NCBI GenBank assembly: GCA_965658725.1
Contig: CBFHUI010000002.1
Location: forward strand, 10,952-74,951
DNA: 64,000 nt
Reading direction: 5' to 3'
Source of the DNA: UBA7985 sp965658725
Lineage (GTDB): Bacteria; Pseudomonadota; Alphaproteobacteria; UBA7985
The notes under the pieces are model-generated. The model was given only the letters and a program-made list of their open reading frames with translations. It made no database searches and was not told the DNA's origin. The stretch's first letter is position 1. The number at the start of each line of letters is the position of its first letter. The position numbers and the translations under genes were made by a program. This document shows, piece after piece, positions 1 through 8,461 of the stretch.

Positions 1-1
1 G

Positions 2-1240
2 GACGGGTCGGCCCGGGATGGTTTGTCCCTGCTCGATCAAGCGATTGCGCTCAGTCAGGGCAGCGTCGGCGTTGAAGACGTGCGCGCCATGCTGGGGCTA
101 TCGGACCAGAGCCGAATCATCGACCTGTTCAAAGCCATCGCCGGAGGGCAGCCCGATGCTGCTCTTGCCGTGTTCGACGGCCTCTACACCGACGGTGCAG
201 ACCCTGCCGCCGTCATCCGTTCGATCGCAGAGTTCACCCACGACCTAACCCGCCTGCACGTCACCAAGGGCGACGCGGATCTGGGGGCTGGTGAAGCCAA
301 TCGGGAGGCCATTCTGGCGCTTGCGCGGGGTCTCTCTGTGCCCCAACTGAGCCGGTTTTGGCAGGCCTCACTGACAGGTCTGGCTGAGGTTCAGTCTGCC
401 TTCCAGCCTTCGATGGCGGCTGAAATGGTGCTGATCCGGTTGAGCCACCTCGCACTCCTGCCCGATCCGGGACAACTGGTTACGCAGATACGCGACGCCG
501 GTGCGGCGCAGGCTCCACCCGAAACGCCGCCACCGCCTTCGGGCGCCCCCGGGGGCGACACCAGCCCGCGAGTAGCGCTGGCGCCTTCCGGTGCCCCCGT
601 GTCAGCGTCAGACCCAGCACCAAGAACCCCTGACGCGCGCGCTGCTGCCGCGTCAACGCCCACACCGATTGTGGATGCTGCGCAGGTCAAGGCCCCGCCG
701 GTTTCCGATGAACTTCCCCCGGAACCGCCTCTTGCTGAACCGATGGAAGGCCCGGACTGGGGCGACATTCCGCTGCCCGATGACGATGGCCTGGCGATCG
801 ACGCTCTCACCATGGACAGCGATGGCGACATTCAACCCGATGCGGAGCCGGAAGTGCTGACCTTGCCCGCTGGGTTCGAAGGGCTGATTGATCTGGTGGC
901 TGAGAACGCTTCCCCGCTTCTAGGTGCGCAGATGTCCGAAGACGTGCACCTCGTGCGCTTCCAGCCGCCCCGGCTGGAACTTCGCCTGACCTCCCGCGCA
1001 CCCCGCGATTTACCGCGCCAGTTACAAGACGCCGTGCTGCGCCTGACCGGCGAAACGCTGACGGTTGCGATTTCGGACGAGGAAGGTGAATTGCCTGTCG
1101 CAGAAGCCCGCCGCCGCGCGCGACAGCACGAACTCGACCAAGCCGCAAAACACCCCACCGTGCAGGCTGCCTTGCAGGCTTTCCCAAGCGCAAAAGTGCA
1201 GGATGTACGCTACAAACCCAACGCAACACCTCAGGAGTAG
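2..1240 (+). CDS. dnaX: DNA polymerase III subunit gamma/tau, C-terminal part
   Basis: The reading frame is open from base 2, so the gene starts before the window and only the C-terminal ~412 residues are seen. The first residues read GSARDGLSLLDQAI, the conserved sensor region of the clamp-loader ATPase that follows the Walker motifs. After the helical collar (to about residue 150 here) comes a Pro/Ala-rich linker and then a tau-type C-terminal domain ending near base 1240. Gamma/tau is the motor of the clamp loader and ties the replicase to the helicase. The gene is followed 7 bases later by ybaB and then recR, the usual dnaX-ybaB-recR order. The internal TTG at 23 is not the true start. 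Confidence 0.95.
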   Translation, partial: DGSARDGLSLLDQAIALSQGSVGVEDVRAMLGLSDQSRIIDLFKAIAGGQPDAALAVFDGLYTDGADPAAVIRSIAEFTHDLTRLHVTKGDADLGAGEANREAILALARGLSVPQLSRFWQASLTGLAEVQSAFQPSMAAEMVLIRLSHLALLPDPGQLVTQIRDAGAAQAPPETPPPPSGAPGGDTSPRVALAPSGAPVSASDPAPRTPDARAAAASTPTPIVDAAQVKAPPVSDELPPEPPLAEPMEGPDWGDIPLPDDDGLAIDALTMDSDGDIQPDAEPEVLTLPAGFEGLIDLVAENASPLLGAQMSEDVHLVRFQPPRLELRLTSRAPRDLPRQLQDAVLRLTGETLTVAISDEEGELPVAEARRRARQHELDQAAKHPTVQAALQAFPSAKVQDVRYKPNATPQE

Positions 1241-1247
1241 GCCCGCG

Positions 1248-1571
1248 ATGAAGAACCTCGGAAACATGATGAAGCAGGCTCAGGCCATGCAGGCCAAGAT
1301 GGCCGAAGCTCAGGCACGGCTGGAGCAGATGACGGTCGAAGGCGCCTCTGGCGGCGGTATGGTTAAGGTCGTGCTCACGGGTAAGGGCGAGATGAAGGGG
1401 CTCACCATCGACCCCAACCTGATCGACCCGGACGACGCGGAAGTGCTCGAAGACCTGATTATCGCTGCGCACAATGACGCCAAGGCCAAGTCCGAAGAGA
1501 TGATGGCCGAGGAGATGAAGGCTGTTACCGGCGGCCTGCAACTGCCTCCCGGCATGAAGATGCCGTTCTAA
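1248..1571 (+). CDS. ybaB: YbaB/EbfC family nucleoid-associated protein
   Basis: A 107-residue protein beginning MKNLGNMMKQAQAMQ and ending GLQLPPGMKMPF, both characteristic of YbaB/EbfC. The family forms small dimers that bind DNA and are almost always encoded between dnaX and recR, as here. The N-terminal helix is rich in Met, Gln and Lys; the middle holds the conserved GMVKV and LTIDP segments. I chose the ATG at 1248, seven bases after the dnaX stop, over a longer frame that would run back into dnaX. The stop is one base before the recR ATG, so the three genes are one transcript. Confidence 0.95.
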   Translation: MKNLGNMMKQAQAMQAKMAEAQARLEQMTVEGASGGGMVKVVLTGKGEMKGLTIDPNLIDPDDAEVLEDLIIAAHNDAKAKSEEMMAEEMKAVTGGLQLPPGMKMPF

Positions 1572-1572
1572 G

Positions 1573-2178
1573 ATGATCCTCGGCGACCTCGAACCGCTGC
1601 TGAAGCTGCTGGGGCGCTTGCCGGGTGTGGGGCCGCGCTCTGCTCGGCGGCTAGCGTTGGAGTTGATCCAGAACAAGGATTCGCTCATGCGCCCGCTGGC
1701 CCACGCGCTCAGCGAGACCGCCGACGCGGTCCGGGCCTGTGACACGTGCGGCAATCTCGACACGCAAAGCCCTTGCCGCATCTGCCAGTCGCCCAGCCGC
1801 GCTGATGAGCAGGGTCGGGCGGTGCTGTGTGTGGTGGAAAGTGTCAGCGATCTTTGGGCGCTGGAACGCTCAGGCAGCTTCAAGGGGCGGTACCACGTCC
1901 TCGGCGGCACCCTGTCAGCGCTCGACGGGCGGGGGCCGGATCAGTTGCGGGTCGGCTCGCTGATGGAGCGGGTTCGGCGCGGGGAAGCGAAGGAAGTGAT
2001 CCTTGCGCTGTCGGCGACGGTGGACGGTCAGACGACCTCCCACTACCTCGCCGAACGTCTGCGCGAGCTTGGTGCGGAAGTCAGCGCGGTGGCGCAGGGC
2101 GTGCCGGTCGGCGGGTCGCTTGAGTACCTTGACGACGGCACGCTATTGGCCGCGATGAACGCGCGGCGGTCTGTCTAG
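1573..2178 (+). CDS. recR: Recombination protein RecR
   Basis: A 201-residue protein with the full RecR plan: an N-terminal helix-hairpin-helix (GRLPGVGPRSARRLA, about residues 14-28), a four-cysteine zinc finger (C56, C59, C68, C71) and a Toprim domain beginning CVVESVSDLWALE. RecR works with RecO and RecF to load RecA at gaps. The length is normal. It follows ybaB by one base. Its TAG stop lies in a CTAG whose other strand supplies the TAG stop of the convergent NfeD gene, so the two genes overlap by four bases. Confidence 0.96.
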   Translation: MILGDLEPLLKLLGRLPGVGPRSARRLALELIQNKDSLMRPLAHALSETADAVRACDTCGNLDTQSPCRICQSPSRADEQGRAVLCVVESVSDLWALERSGSFKGRYHVLGGTLSALDGRGPDQLRVGSLMERVRRGEAKEVILALSATVDGQTTSHYLAERLRELGAEVSAVAQGVPVGGSLEYLDDGTLLAAMNARRSV

Positions 2179-2648
2179 GACGCGCCGCTCGCCGTGTCGG
2201 CTTTGGCCAGAACAACCGTGGTGCTGTCCACGTCCACCACTTTGGCAAACGTTCCGACATCAAAGGTCTCGTCCGATTTGGCCCGCCAAACGGTGTCGCC
2301 AATACGAACCGAGCCGGAGACCCCGGCCCGTACGGGACGATGAACTTCAACCACCTGCCCGATCATCGACGCGCCGCGATCGTTCAGGTCGTTGTCTTCA
2401 CTCGAACTGAGGAAGCGTTTCCACAGGTTTCGGCCAACGATCAAGCCAACCAGCGATGACACGCCAAACAGCAACAGGTTCATCATCGGGAAGTCACCGG
2501 GCAGCGCCCACGCCAGCCCGGCGGTCAGAATGCCCCCGATCCCAAACCACAGCAGCACCGTCCCCGGCACCGTCAGTTCCAGCAGCAAAAATCCGAAGCC
2601 CAGAGCCAGCCAGAACCACGGGGCGGCGAAGAGTTCAAAGAATCCCAT
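2175..2648 (-). CDS. NfeD-like membrane protein
   Basis: A 157-residue protein with two or three N-terminal membrane segments (about residues 5-25, 28-48 and 50-70, rich in Leu, Gly and Trp), then a short soluble domain from about residue 85 with the beta-rich OB-like fold expected of NfeD (MIGQVVEVHRPV, SVRIGDTVWRAK). It starts 16 bases after the SPFH gene and belongs to that operon; NfeD and SPFH proteins commonly pair as a membrane-domain module. I chose the ATG at 2648 because the hydrophobic segment begins there; a longer frame to 2723 would overlap the SPFH gene. The exact role is not known. Confidence 0.85.
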   Translation of the reverse strand: MGFFELFAAPWFWLALGFGFLLLELTVPGTVLLWFGIGGILTAGLAWALPGDFPMMNLLLFGVSSLVGLIVGRNLWKRFLSSSEDNDLNDRGASMIGQVVEVHRPVRAGVSGSVRIGDTVWRAKSDETFDVGTFAKVVDVDSTTVVLAKADTASGAS

Positions 2649-2664
2649 CGGGTCAGGCCCTCCC

Positions 2665-3609
2665 TTACTTGCTGCTCTGATCGAGCGATGCTTTGGCCAG
2701 CTCGGAAATGCCACCAATGGCACCGATCACACTGGACGCTTCCAGCGGCATGAACACCAACTTGCCGTTGTTCGACGCTGCGATGTCCTTCAGCGCAGTG
2801 ATGTAGTTGTTGGCGACGAAGTAATTCACGGCCTGCACGTCCCCTTCGGCAATCGCCTTAGAGACCATTTCAGTTGCGCGCGCTTCTGCTTCAGCTTCAC
2901 GCTCGCGTGCTTCTGCATCGCGGAAAGCGGCTTCGCGGCGGCCTTCGGCTTCAAGGATGAGGGACTGCTTCTCACCCTCGGACTTCAGGATCTCTGCCGC
3001 CCGGAAGCCTTCAGCCTCCAGAATATTCGCCCGCTTTTCCCGCTCAGCCTTCATCTGCCGTGCCATGGCGTCGACCAGATCGCGCGGTGGGGTGATGTCC
3101 TTGATTTCCACACGGGTTATTTTCACGCCCCAAGGGTCGGATGCGTCGTCTATCACGCGCATGAGCGACTCGTTGATCCGGTCACGGTTGGACAGTATTT
3201 CATCCAGATCCATGGAGCCGACAACCGTACGGATGTTGGTCATGGTTAGGTTGACGATCGCCCGCGTGAGGTTGCGGACCTGATAGGAGGCGCGCGGGGT
3301 ATCAACGACCTGGTAGAAGACAACGCCGTCCACGGTAACCATCGCGTTGTCTTTGGAGATCACTTCTTGGCTCGGGATGTCGAGCACTTGCTCCATCACG
3401 TTCATTCTGATGCCAACGCGGTCAAAGAACGGGACGATGATGTGCAAGCCCGGATCGAGCAGGCGGGTGAACTTGCCGAACCGCTCAACCGTCCACTCGT
3501 TCCCCTGCGGCACGGCCTTAACCGCCCCGGTGACGAGGAACACGATGACGAGGAAGACGGCAATAATGACGATCGAGCCGAAGCTCATGAAAACGCCGAA
3601 CAATTCCAT
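2665..3609 (-). CDS. SPFH/Band 7 (stomatin/prohibitin-like) membrane protein
   Basis: A 314-residue protein with one N-terminal membrane helix (about residues 8-30), then the SPFH domain (VPQGNEWTVERFGKFTR ... LDPGLHIIVPFFDRVG), then a long Ala/Glu/Arg coiled coil (about residues 195-255). This is the pattern of QmcA/stomatin proteins that oligomerise on the inner membrane and are often associated with membrane quality control. Length and order fit the family. It is the first gene of a two-gene operon with the NfeD-like gene. The ATG at 3607-3609 is used; a second Met at residue 9 is a possible start. Confidence 0.9.
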   Translation of the reverse strand: MELFGVFMSFGSIVIIAVFLVIVFLVTGAVKAVPQGNEWTVERFGKFTRLLDPGLHIIVPFFDRVGIRMNVMEQVLDIPSQEVISKDNAMVTVDGVVFYQVVDTPRASYQVRNLTRAIVNLTMTNIRTVVGSMDLDEILSNRDRINESLMRVIDDASDPWGVKITRVEIKDITPPRDLVDAMARQMKAEREKRANILEAEGFRAAEILKSEGEKQSLILEAEGRREAAFRDAEAREREAEAEARATEMVSKAIAEGDVQAVNYFVANNYITALKDIAASNNGKLVFMPLEASSVIGAIGGISELAKASLDQSSK

Positions 3610-3796
3610 TGTTTAGTCCCTTCTTTTCCGCTGATTTTGACACGCATTGACGCTAAGCCTTGCGCATAACAGATATGTGAACCCAAAGGCGAGTCCGCAA
3701 GGGGTTCCGCCCCTCGCCTGACGCCGGTTGTCAGGGCCGATGCGCGGCGATACCTATGGCAGCACATCGTTATTTTTCTGACAAAAAGAGGCGACC
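3610..3796. other. Divergent intergenic region with two overlapping hairpins
   Basis: This spacer separates the SPFH gene (minus) from def (plus). It holds a hairpin with arms AGGCGAG (3687-3693) and CTCGCCT (3713-3719), with an inner GGGG/CCCC helix, and directly after it a second one, CCTGAC (3717-3722) with GTCAGG (3730-3735). The two share bases CCT, so they cannot both be fully formed. Neither is followed by a T run, so these are not simple terminators. No promoter could be assigned with confidence. Confidence 0.5.
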
Positions 3797-4336
3797 ATGG
3801 CGGTTCTGCCCATTCTCATCGCGCCACACCCGACGCTCAAAGCCAAAGCCAAGCCGGTCAAGGAGGTGAACGACACCCTCCGCACCCTGCTCGATGACAT
3901 GTTGGAAACCATGTACGACGCCCCCGGTATCGGGTTGGCCGCGAATCAGATCGGCTCGCTTGAGCGTGTGCTTGTCATGGACTGCGGCTCACGGGAAGAC
4001 GACGAGGCGCCGCGCCCGATCAAGATCATCAACCCTGTGATCACCGGCGTCTCTGAGGAGCTTTCGACCTATGAGGAAGGCTGCCTGAGCATCCCCGAGC
4101 AATACGCCGACGTGGAGCGACCTGCTGCGGTACGGGTGAAGTACCTCGACGAAACCGGTGCAACGCAGGAGCAAGTCTTTACTGGACTGGAAGCGACCTG
4201 CGTGCAGCATGAGATCGACCACCTCGACGGTATCCTGTTCGTCGATCACTTGAGTAACCTCAAGCGCAACATGCTGATGAAGAAACTCAAAAAGCTGGTG
4301 AAGGAACGCGAGGAAGGCGTCGAGCATGACGACTGA
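3797..4336 (+). CDS. def: Peptide deformylase
   Basis: A 179-residue metallo-hydrolase that removes the formyl group from nascent N-terminal methionine. All three family motifs are present: GIGLAANQ (residues 44-51), EGCLS with metal ligand C96, and HEIDH with H138, E139 and H142. It ends in a Lys/Glu-rich helix. It heads a plus-strand cluster with an unknown ORF, fmt and truA; the next start lies 11 bases inside its 3' end. def and fmt act at opposite ends of the formyl-methionine cycle, so co-transcription is expected. Confidence 0.97.
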   Translation: MAVLPILIAPHPTLKAKAKPVKEVNDTLRTLLDDMLETMYDAPGIGLAANQIGSLERVLVMDCGSREDDEAPRPIKIINPVITGVSEELSTYEEGCLSIPEQYADVERPAAVRVKYLDETGATQEQVFTGLEATCVQHEIDHLDGILFVDHLSNLKRNMLMKKLKKLVKEREEGVEHDD

Positions 4337-4787
4337 AGCCGCCGCGCGCTGGGCTCACGATAGCCTCGAGATCACCGATGCCTTCGGCCGTGTCGTCCCG
4401 ATCTCCCTGCGCTACAACACCGGCTTTCTCGATGCCGCTGTGCGGGCGAGCGTGCAGGACTGTGTGACGTTCTTCTGGCGCTTCGAAGAAGACGCACTCA
4501 TGGGCGCAGGCGGACCGTCGCCTGAACTGGAAGCTGGGTTGGCTGAGATGGAAACCGCATTGATCAGTGCAATTCCGGGTGATGGCGGGTCGCTGGTCGC
4601 GGTGCGCCTCGGGAACGGCATGGTCGAATACGCCGTCGCTTTTTTCTCCGAAGCTGCGCACGAAAGCTTTGCAGAGGCCTTTGAGCCGCCCGAAGCTTTC
4701 TTCAACAAATTCGCCGCGCAGCAGTTCGCGCACGGCCACGAATTCTGGCCCGAATACCTGCCACAAGGCTTTGAAGCGAAGGGGTAG
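4326..4787 (+). CDS. Conserved-looking hypothetical protein between def and fmt
   Basis: I do not recognise this 153-residue acidic protein. It has no signal peptide or membrane segment, and is rich in Phe, Ala and Glu, with an aromatic C-terminus (HEFWPEYLPQGF). The ATG at 4326 sits within the last 11 bases of def, and the stop is four bases before the GTG of fmt, so it is translated within the def-fmt-truA unit. Codon use looks like that of its neighbours, arguing for a real gene. A role in translation or protein maturation is only an inference from position. Confidence 0.75.
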   Translation: MTTEAAARWAHDSLEITDAFGRVVPISLRYNTGFLDAAVRASVQDCVTFFWRFEEDALMGAGGPSPELEAGLAEMETALISAIPGDGGSLVAVRLGNGMVEYAVAFFSEAAHESFAEAFEPPEAFFNKFAAQQFAHGHEFWPEYLPQGFEAKG

Positions 4788-4791
4788 GGCG

Positions 4792-5703
4792 GTGCGTCTG
4801 GTCTTTATGGGAACGCCCGAGTTTTCCGTTGTTGCCCTGCAAGCGCTGATCGATGCAGGGCACGAGATCGCCTGCGTTTATTCCCAGCCGCCCCGACCCG
4901 CAAAGCGCGGGCAAAAGGAGCGACCGAGCCCCGTTCACGCTCACGCTGAGGCCAATGGTCTGCCCGTTCGCACGCCACTATCTTTCCGAGATCCAGCAGA
5001 GCGGGACGCCTTTGCAGCGCTCGACGCAGACGTTGCGGTGGTTGTTGCTTACGGTCTCATCCTGCCTCAAGCGGTCCTGGACGCGCCGGCTCGCGGCTGT
5101 CTGAACATCCACGCCAGCCTTCTCCCCCGTTGGCGCGGCGCCGCGCCAATTCACCGCGCGATCGAGGCGGGTGACGCTGAAACAGGAGTGGGGATCATGC
5201 AGATGGAAGCGGGCCTGGACACGGGTCCGGTGCTGCTCGAGGAGCGGCTGAGCATCGGGGCGAGCGAGACGACAGGGCAGCTGCACGACCGCCTTGCTGC
5301 GCTGGGCGGGCGGTTGATCGTGTCCGCGCTGGCCCAGCTCGAGACTCTGATCCCTGCACCGCAGCCCGAGACGGGCGCTAGCTACGCCCACAAGATCGAC
5401 AAGGCAGAGACACGCATCCTCTGGGCCGATGCCGCATCCACGGTTGCGCGCCGCATCAATGCCTTCAGCCCCTTTCCCGGCGCGTGGTTCGAGTTGGGCG
5501 GGGAGCGGGTCAAGGCGTTGCAGGCAGAGCCTGCCAATGGCTCGGGCGAACCGGGGGAAGTGCTGGCGGGCGACGGTCTAATCGTCGCTTGCGGCGAAGG
5601 GGTCGTGCGGCTGCTGACTGTGCAACGCGCGGGCAAGAAAGCCGGGTCTGCCGAAGACTTCCTGCGCGGCAATCCACTTGCCCCCGGCACGGTCCTCGCC
5701 TGA
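4792..5703 (+). CDS. fmt: Methionyl-tRNA formyltransferase
   Basis: A 303-residue protein that formylates Met-tRNAfMet with 10-formyl-tetrahydrofolate. It shows the N-terminal Rossmann-like start RLVFMGTPEF, the catalytic-domain stretch NIHASLLPRWRGAAPI with the Asn/His pair, and MQMEAGLDTGPVL, then the C-terminal OB-like domain from about residue 205. I chose the GTG at 4792: it begins the conserved N-terminus exactly and lies four bases after the previous stop. A longer frame from 4567 would overlap the upstream gene. The stop overlaps the truA ATG (TGATG). Confidence 0.96.
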   Translation: MRLVFMGTPEFSVVALQALIDAGHEIACVYSQPPRPAKRGQKERPSPVHAHAEANGLPVRTPLSFRDPAERDAFAALDADVAVVVAYGLILPQAVLDAPARGCLNIHASLLPRWRGAAPIHRAIEAGDAETGVGIMQMEAGLDTGPVLLEERLSIGASETTGQLHDRLAALGGRLIVSALAQLETLIPAPQPETGASYAHKIDKAETRILWADAASTVARRINAFSPFPGAWFELGGERVKALQAEPANGSGEPGEVLAGDGLIVACGEGVVRLLTVQRAGKKAGSAEDFLRGNPLAPGTVLA

Positions 5704-6473
5704 TGCCCCGCTTCGCGATCAAGCTGGAATACGACGGCACACCATTCATGGGCTGGCAGTATCAGGAGCATGGTCCCTCAGCCCAAGGCGTGGTTATGGA
5801 CGCGTTCCGCGCGTTTACCGGCGAAGACCTGACGATTTACGCCAGCGGTCGCACCGATGCCGGGGTGCATGCGCTGGGGCAGGTGATCCACGTGGACATC
5901 GCCAGCGACCGCTTTGACGCCAATCGGGTGCGCGAAGCCCTCAACGGCTGCTTGCGCCCGCATCCCGTGGCAGCGCTGGAGGTGATGGAGGTGGATGAGG
6001 CGTTCCACGCCCGGTTTTCCTGCATCGGCCGCGCTTATCGCTATGTCATCGTGAACCGTCGACCGGGGCTGACGCTGGACCGAGACCGGGCTTGGCTGGT
6101 TAAGTCGCGGCTGGATGCTGACGCCATGGACGAAGCGGCGCAGGCGCTGATCGGCAACCACGATTTCACGTCGTTCCGCGCCATTCTGTGTCAGGCAAAA
6201 TCGCCGGTGAAGACGCTGGACTCTCTGCGCGTTTGGCGTACCGGCGAGCGCGTCATTGTCGAAACCGCTGCTCGGTCCTTCCTGCACAATCAGGTGCGCA
6301 ACATGGTCGGCACGCTGGTCGAGGTCGGCGCAGGGCGAAAGCCGGTTGAGTGGGTGCAAGAGGTGCTGGAAGCGCGCAATCGGCAGGTCAGCGGCCCCAA
6401 GGCACCGGCCTGCGGGCTCTATTTTCTCCGCGCAGTTTACCCGGAAAAGTACCGCTGGAGCAGTGAGGCGTAG
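5703..6473 (+). CDS. truA: tRNA pseudouridine(38-40) synthase
   Basis: A 256-residue enzyme that isomerises uridines 38-40 in tRNA anticodon arms. It has the N-terminal IKLEYDGTPFMGWQ strand and the catalytic loop GRTDAGVHA with nucleophile D52. The C-terminal half carries the conserved SFLHNQVRNMVGTL segment. Its ATG shares one base with the fmt stop, indicating translational coupling. The 3' end overlaps the convergent dapE gene by 37 bases. Confidence 0.96.
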   Translation: MPRFAIKLEYDGTPFMGWQYQEHGPSAQGVVMDAFRAFTGEDLTIYASGRTDAGVHALGQVIHVDIASDRFDANRVREALNGCLRPHPVAALEVMEVDEAFHARFSCIGRAYRYVIVNRRPGLTLDRDRAWLVKSRLDADAMDEAAQALIGNHDFTSFRAILCQAKSPVKTLDSLRVWRTGERVIVETAARSFLHNQVRNMVGTLVEVGAGRKPVEWVQEVLEARNRQVSGPKAPACGLYFLRAVYPEKYRWSSEA

Positions 6474-7576
6474 ATCCCGGTCAGCGCATCAAGGTCGGCG
6501 ACGTCCACGCGCTCATCGACTTTGTGCATGGTCTGCCCGACCAACCCGAACTCAGCGACGGGGCAAATGTCCTTGATGAAGCGCGCGTCGGAGGTGCCGC
6601 CTGCGGTCGAGTATTCTGGACGACGGCCCGTGCACTCTTCCACCACATCCGCGATCAGTGCGCCAAAGGCTTCGGGCGGATAGATGAAGCTCTCCCCCGA
6701 AATTCTGTAGCGGTAGGAAACGTTCGCTTTGAACGGCTCCACCGCCGCGTCAATCCGAGCGCGCAGGCTGTCGCTGCTGTGCTCATCGTTGAAACGGAAG
6801 TTGACCGTCGCGCTGGCCTTTGCGGGGATGAGGTTGTCTGCACTGTTGCCGACATCAAAGGTGACAACCTGCGCGGAAGATGCCTGAAAGTGCTCAGTCC
6901 CGCTGTCCAGCGGCTCAGCGGTCAGCGCAGAAAGCACGCTTAGCAGCGGGTGCACAGGGTTGTCGGCCAGATGTGGATAGGCGACGTGGCCCTGCGTGCC
7001 AACGCTCTCAAAGTACGCGGTGACGGAGCCACGCCGTCCGATCTTGATCGACTCACCCAGCACGGAAGGGTTGGTGGGTTCGCCTACGATGCAGACGTCA
7101 GGCCGCTCGCCTACTTCGGCCATCCAGTCGAGCAGGGCGCGGGTGCCGTCCGTGGCTGGGCCCTCTTCGTCGCCGGTGATGATCAGGGAGATCGCGTCGC
7201 CCTCGGCGCGTGCGGCGAGGACTTGTTCGACGGCTCCCATGAAGCACGCCACGCCAGACTTCATGTCCACCGCGCCGCGCCCATAGAGCACGCCATCGAC
7301 CACGTCCGCGCCAAAAGGCGGGTGGGTCCAGGCCGCTTCATCGCCGACCGGCACGACGTCCGTGTGACCGGCAAAGGCAAAGTGTCGGCCATTGCTGGCA
7401 CCGCGGTTGCCGAACTTGACGAAAAGATTGGGCGTGCCGTTGCGGTCAACCCGCTCGGACCAGCCGCCCAGCCGCTCCGCCCACGCCGCGATGTAAGCCA
7501 GCGCCCCGCCTTCTACCGGCGTCACCGACGGGCATTGGATCAGGGCGCGGGCGTGGTCGAGGGCAGGGCTGGACAT
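6437..7576 (-). CDS. dapE: Succinyl-diaminopimelate desuccinylase
   Basis: A 379-residue M20 metallopeptidase that releases succinate from N-succinyl-LL-diaminopimelate in lysine and peptidoglycan synthesis. Visible motifs include FAGHTDVVPVGD and YGRGAVDMKSGVACFMGA (metal ligands His and Asp) and ITGDEEGPATDGT with the catalytic Glu. The length matches the family. The ATG at 7576 begins MSSPALDHARALIQCPSVTP, the normal N-terminus. It is downstream of dapD by seven bases, so the two lysine-pathway steps share a transcript. The gene end overlaps truA by 37 bases on the opposite strand. Confidence 0.97.
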   Translation of the reverse strand: MSSPALDHARALIQCPSVTPVEGGALAYIAAWAERLGGWSERVDRNGTPNLFVKFGNRGASNGRHFAFAGHTDVVPVGDEAAWTHPPFGADVVDGVLYGRGAVDMKSGVACFMGAVEQVLAARAEGDAISLIITGDEEGPATDGTRALLDWMAEVGERPDVCIVGEPTNPSVLGESIKIGRRGSVTAYFESVGTQGHVAYPHLADNPVHPLLSVLSALTAEPLDSGTEHFQASSAQVVTFDVGNSADNLIPAKASATVNFRFNDEHSSDSLRARIDAAVEPFKANVSYRYRISGESFIYPPEAFGALIADVVEECTGRRPEYSTAGGTSDARFIKDICPVAEFGLVGQTMHKVDERVDVADLDALTGIYASLLQRYFSG

Positions 7577-7583
7577 GGGTCGA

Positions 7584-8417
7584 TCAGTCCCGCAGCAGTT
7601 CGTTGATGCCGGTCTTCGAGCGCGTCTGCGCGTCAACCCGCTTGACGATGACCGCGCAGTACAGCGACGGACCGTCGCCCGTCTTGGACGGCAGCGCGCC
7701 CGGCACGACAACCGAGTAAGACGGCACGCGGCCCATGTGCACTTCGCCGGTCGCGCGATCGACGATCTTGGTCGACGCTCCGATGTAAACACCCATGGAA
7801 AGAACCGCGCCTTCTTCGACGACCACGCCTTCGGCCACTTCTGAGCGCGCGCCGATGAAGCAGTTGTCTTCGATGATCACCGGACCCGCCTGCAATGGCT
7901 CCAGAACCCCACCGATCCCCGCACCGCCGGAGATGTGGCAGTTCTTGCCGATCTGTGCGCAAGAGCCGACGGTCGCCCAGGTGTCAACCATGGTGCCTTC
8001 GTCCACGTAAGCGCCCAGGTTCACGAAAGATGGCATCAGCACCACACCCTTGGCGATGTGCGCAGAGCGGCGAACCACCGCGCCCGGAACGGCACGGAAA
8101 CCGGCGGCAGCGAACTGCTCCGGGCCCCAATCGCCGAACTTGAGCGCAACCTTGTCCCACCCCGGTGCACCGCCGCAAGCGCCGTCCATGACGGCCATGT
8201 CATTCAGGCGGAAGCCAAGCAGAACGGCTTTCTTCGCCCACTGATTCACGGTCCACTGGCCCACGGCCTGCTTCTCCGCAACCCGGAGCGTCCCATTGTC
8301 CAGCGCGTCGAGCGTCGCGTTTACAGCGTCCCGCACTTCACCTTGGGTCGAGGCGTTGATGTTGTCGCGGTCATCGAAGGCAGCTTCGATCAGGGTTTCC
8401 AGACGAGCGAGATCCAT
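7584..8417 (-). CDS. dapD: Tetrahydrodipicolinate N-succinyltransferase
   Basis: A 277-residue trimeric left-handed beta-helix acyltransferase that succinylates tetrahydrodipicolinate with succinyl-CoA. The hexapeptide repeats are plain from about residue 110 on (for example VVLMPSFVNLGAYVDEGTMV and GAGIGGVLEP). The start is supported by an AGGAGA ribosome binding site just upstream of 8417. It precedes dapE, which acts two steps later in the succinylase branch of the DAP pathway. Confidence 0.97.
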   Translation of the reverse strand: MDLARLETLIEAAFDDRDNINASTQGEVRDAVNATLDALDNGTLRVAEKQAVGQWTVNQWAKKAVLLGFRLNDMAVMDGACGGAPGWDKVALKFGDWGPEQFAAAGFRAVPGAVVRRSAHIAKGVVLMPSFVNLGAYVDEGTMVDTWATVGSCAQIGKNCHISGGAGIGGVLEPLQAGPVIIEDNCFIGARSEVAEGVVVEEGAVLSMGVYIGASTKIVDRATGEVHMGRVPSYSVVVPGALPSKTGDGPSLYCAVIVKRVDAQTRSKTGINELLRD

Positions 8418-8461
8418 GACGTTCTCCTGAGGCCAAAAAAGATAAAGTTGAGGTCTGTGCG

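Noticed and set aside
807..1910. A 367-codon minus-strand frame across dnaX, ybaB and recR
   Set aside because: All three plus-strand genes are full and conserved, so the long antisense frame is a base-composition effect.
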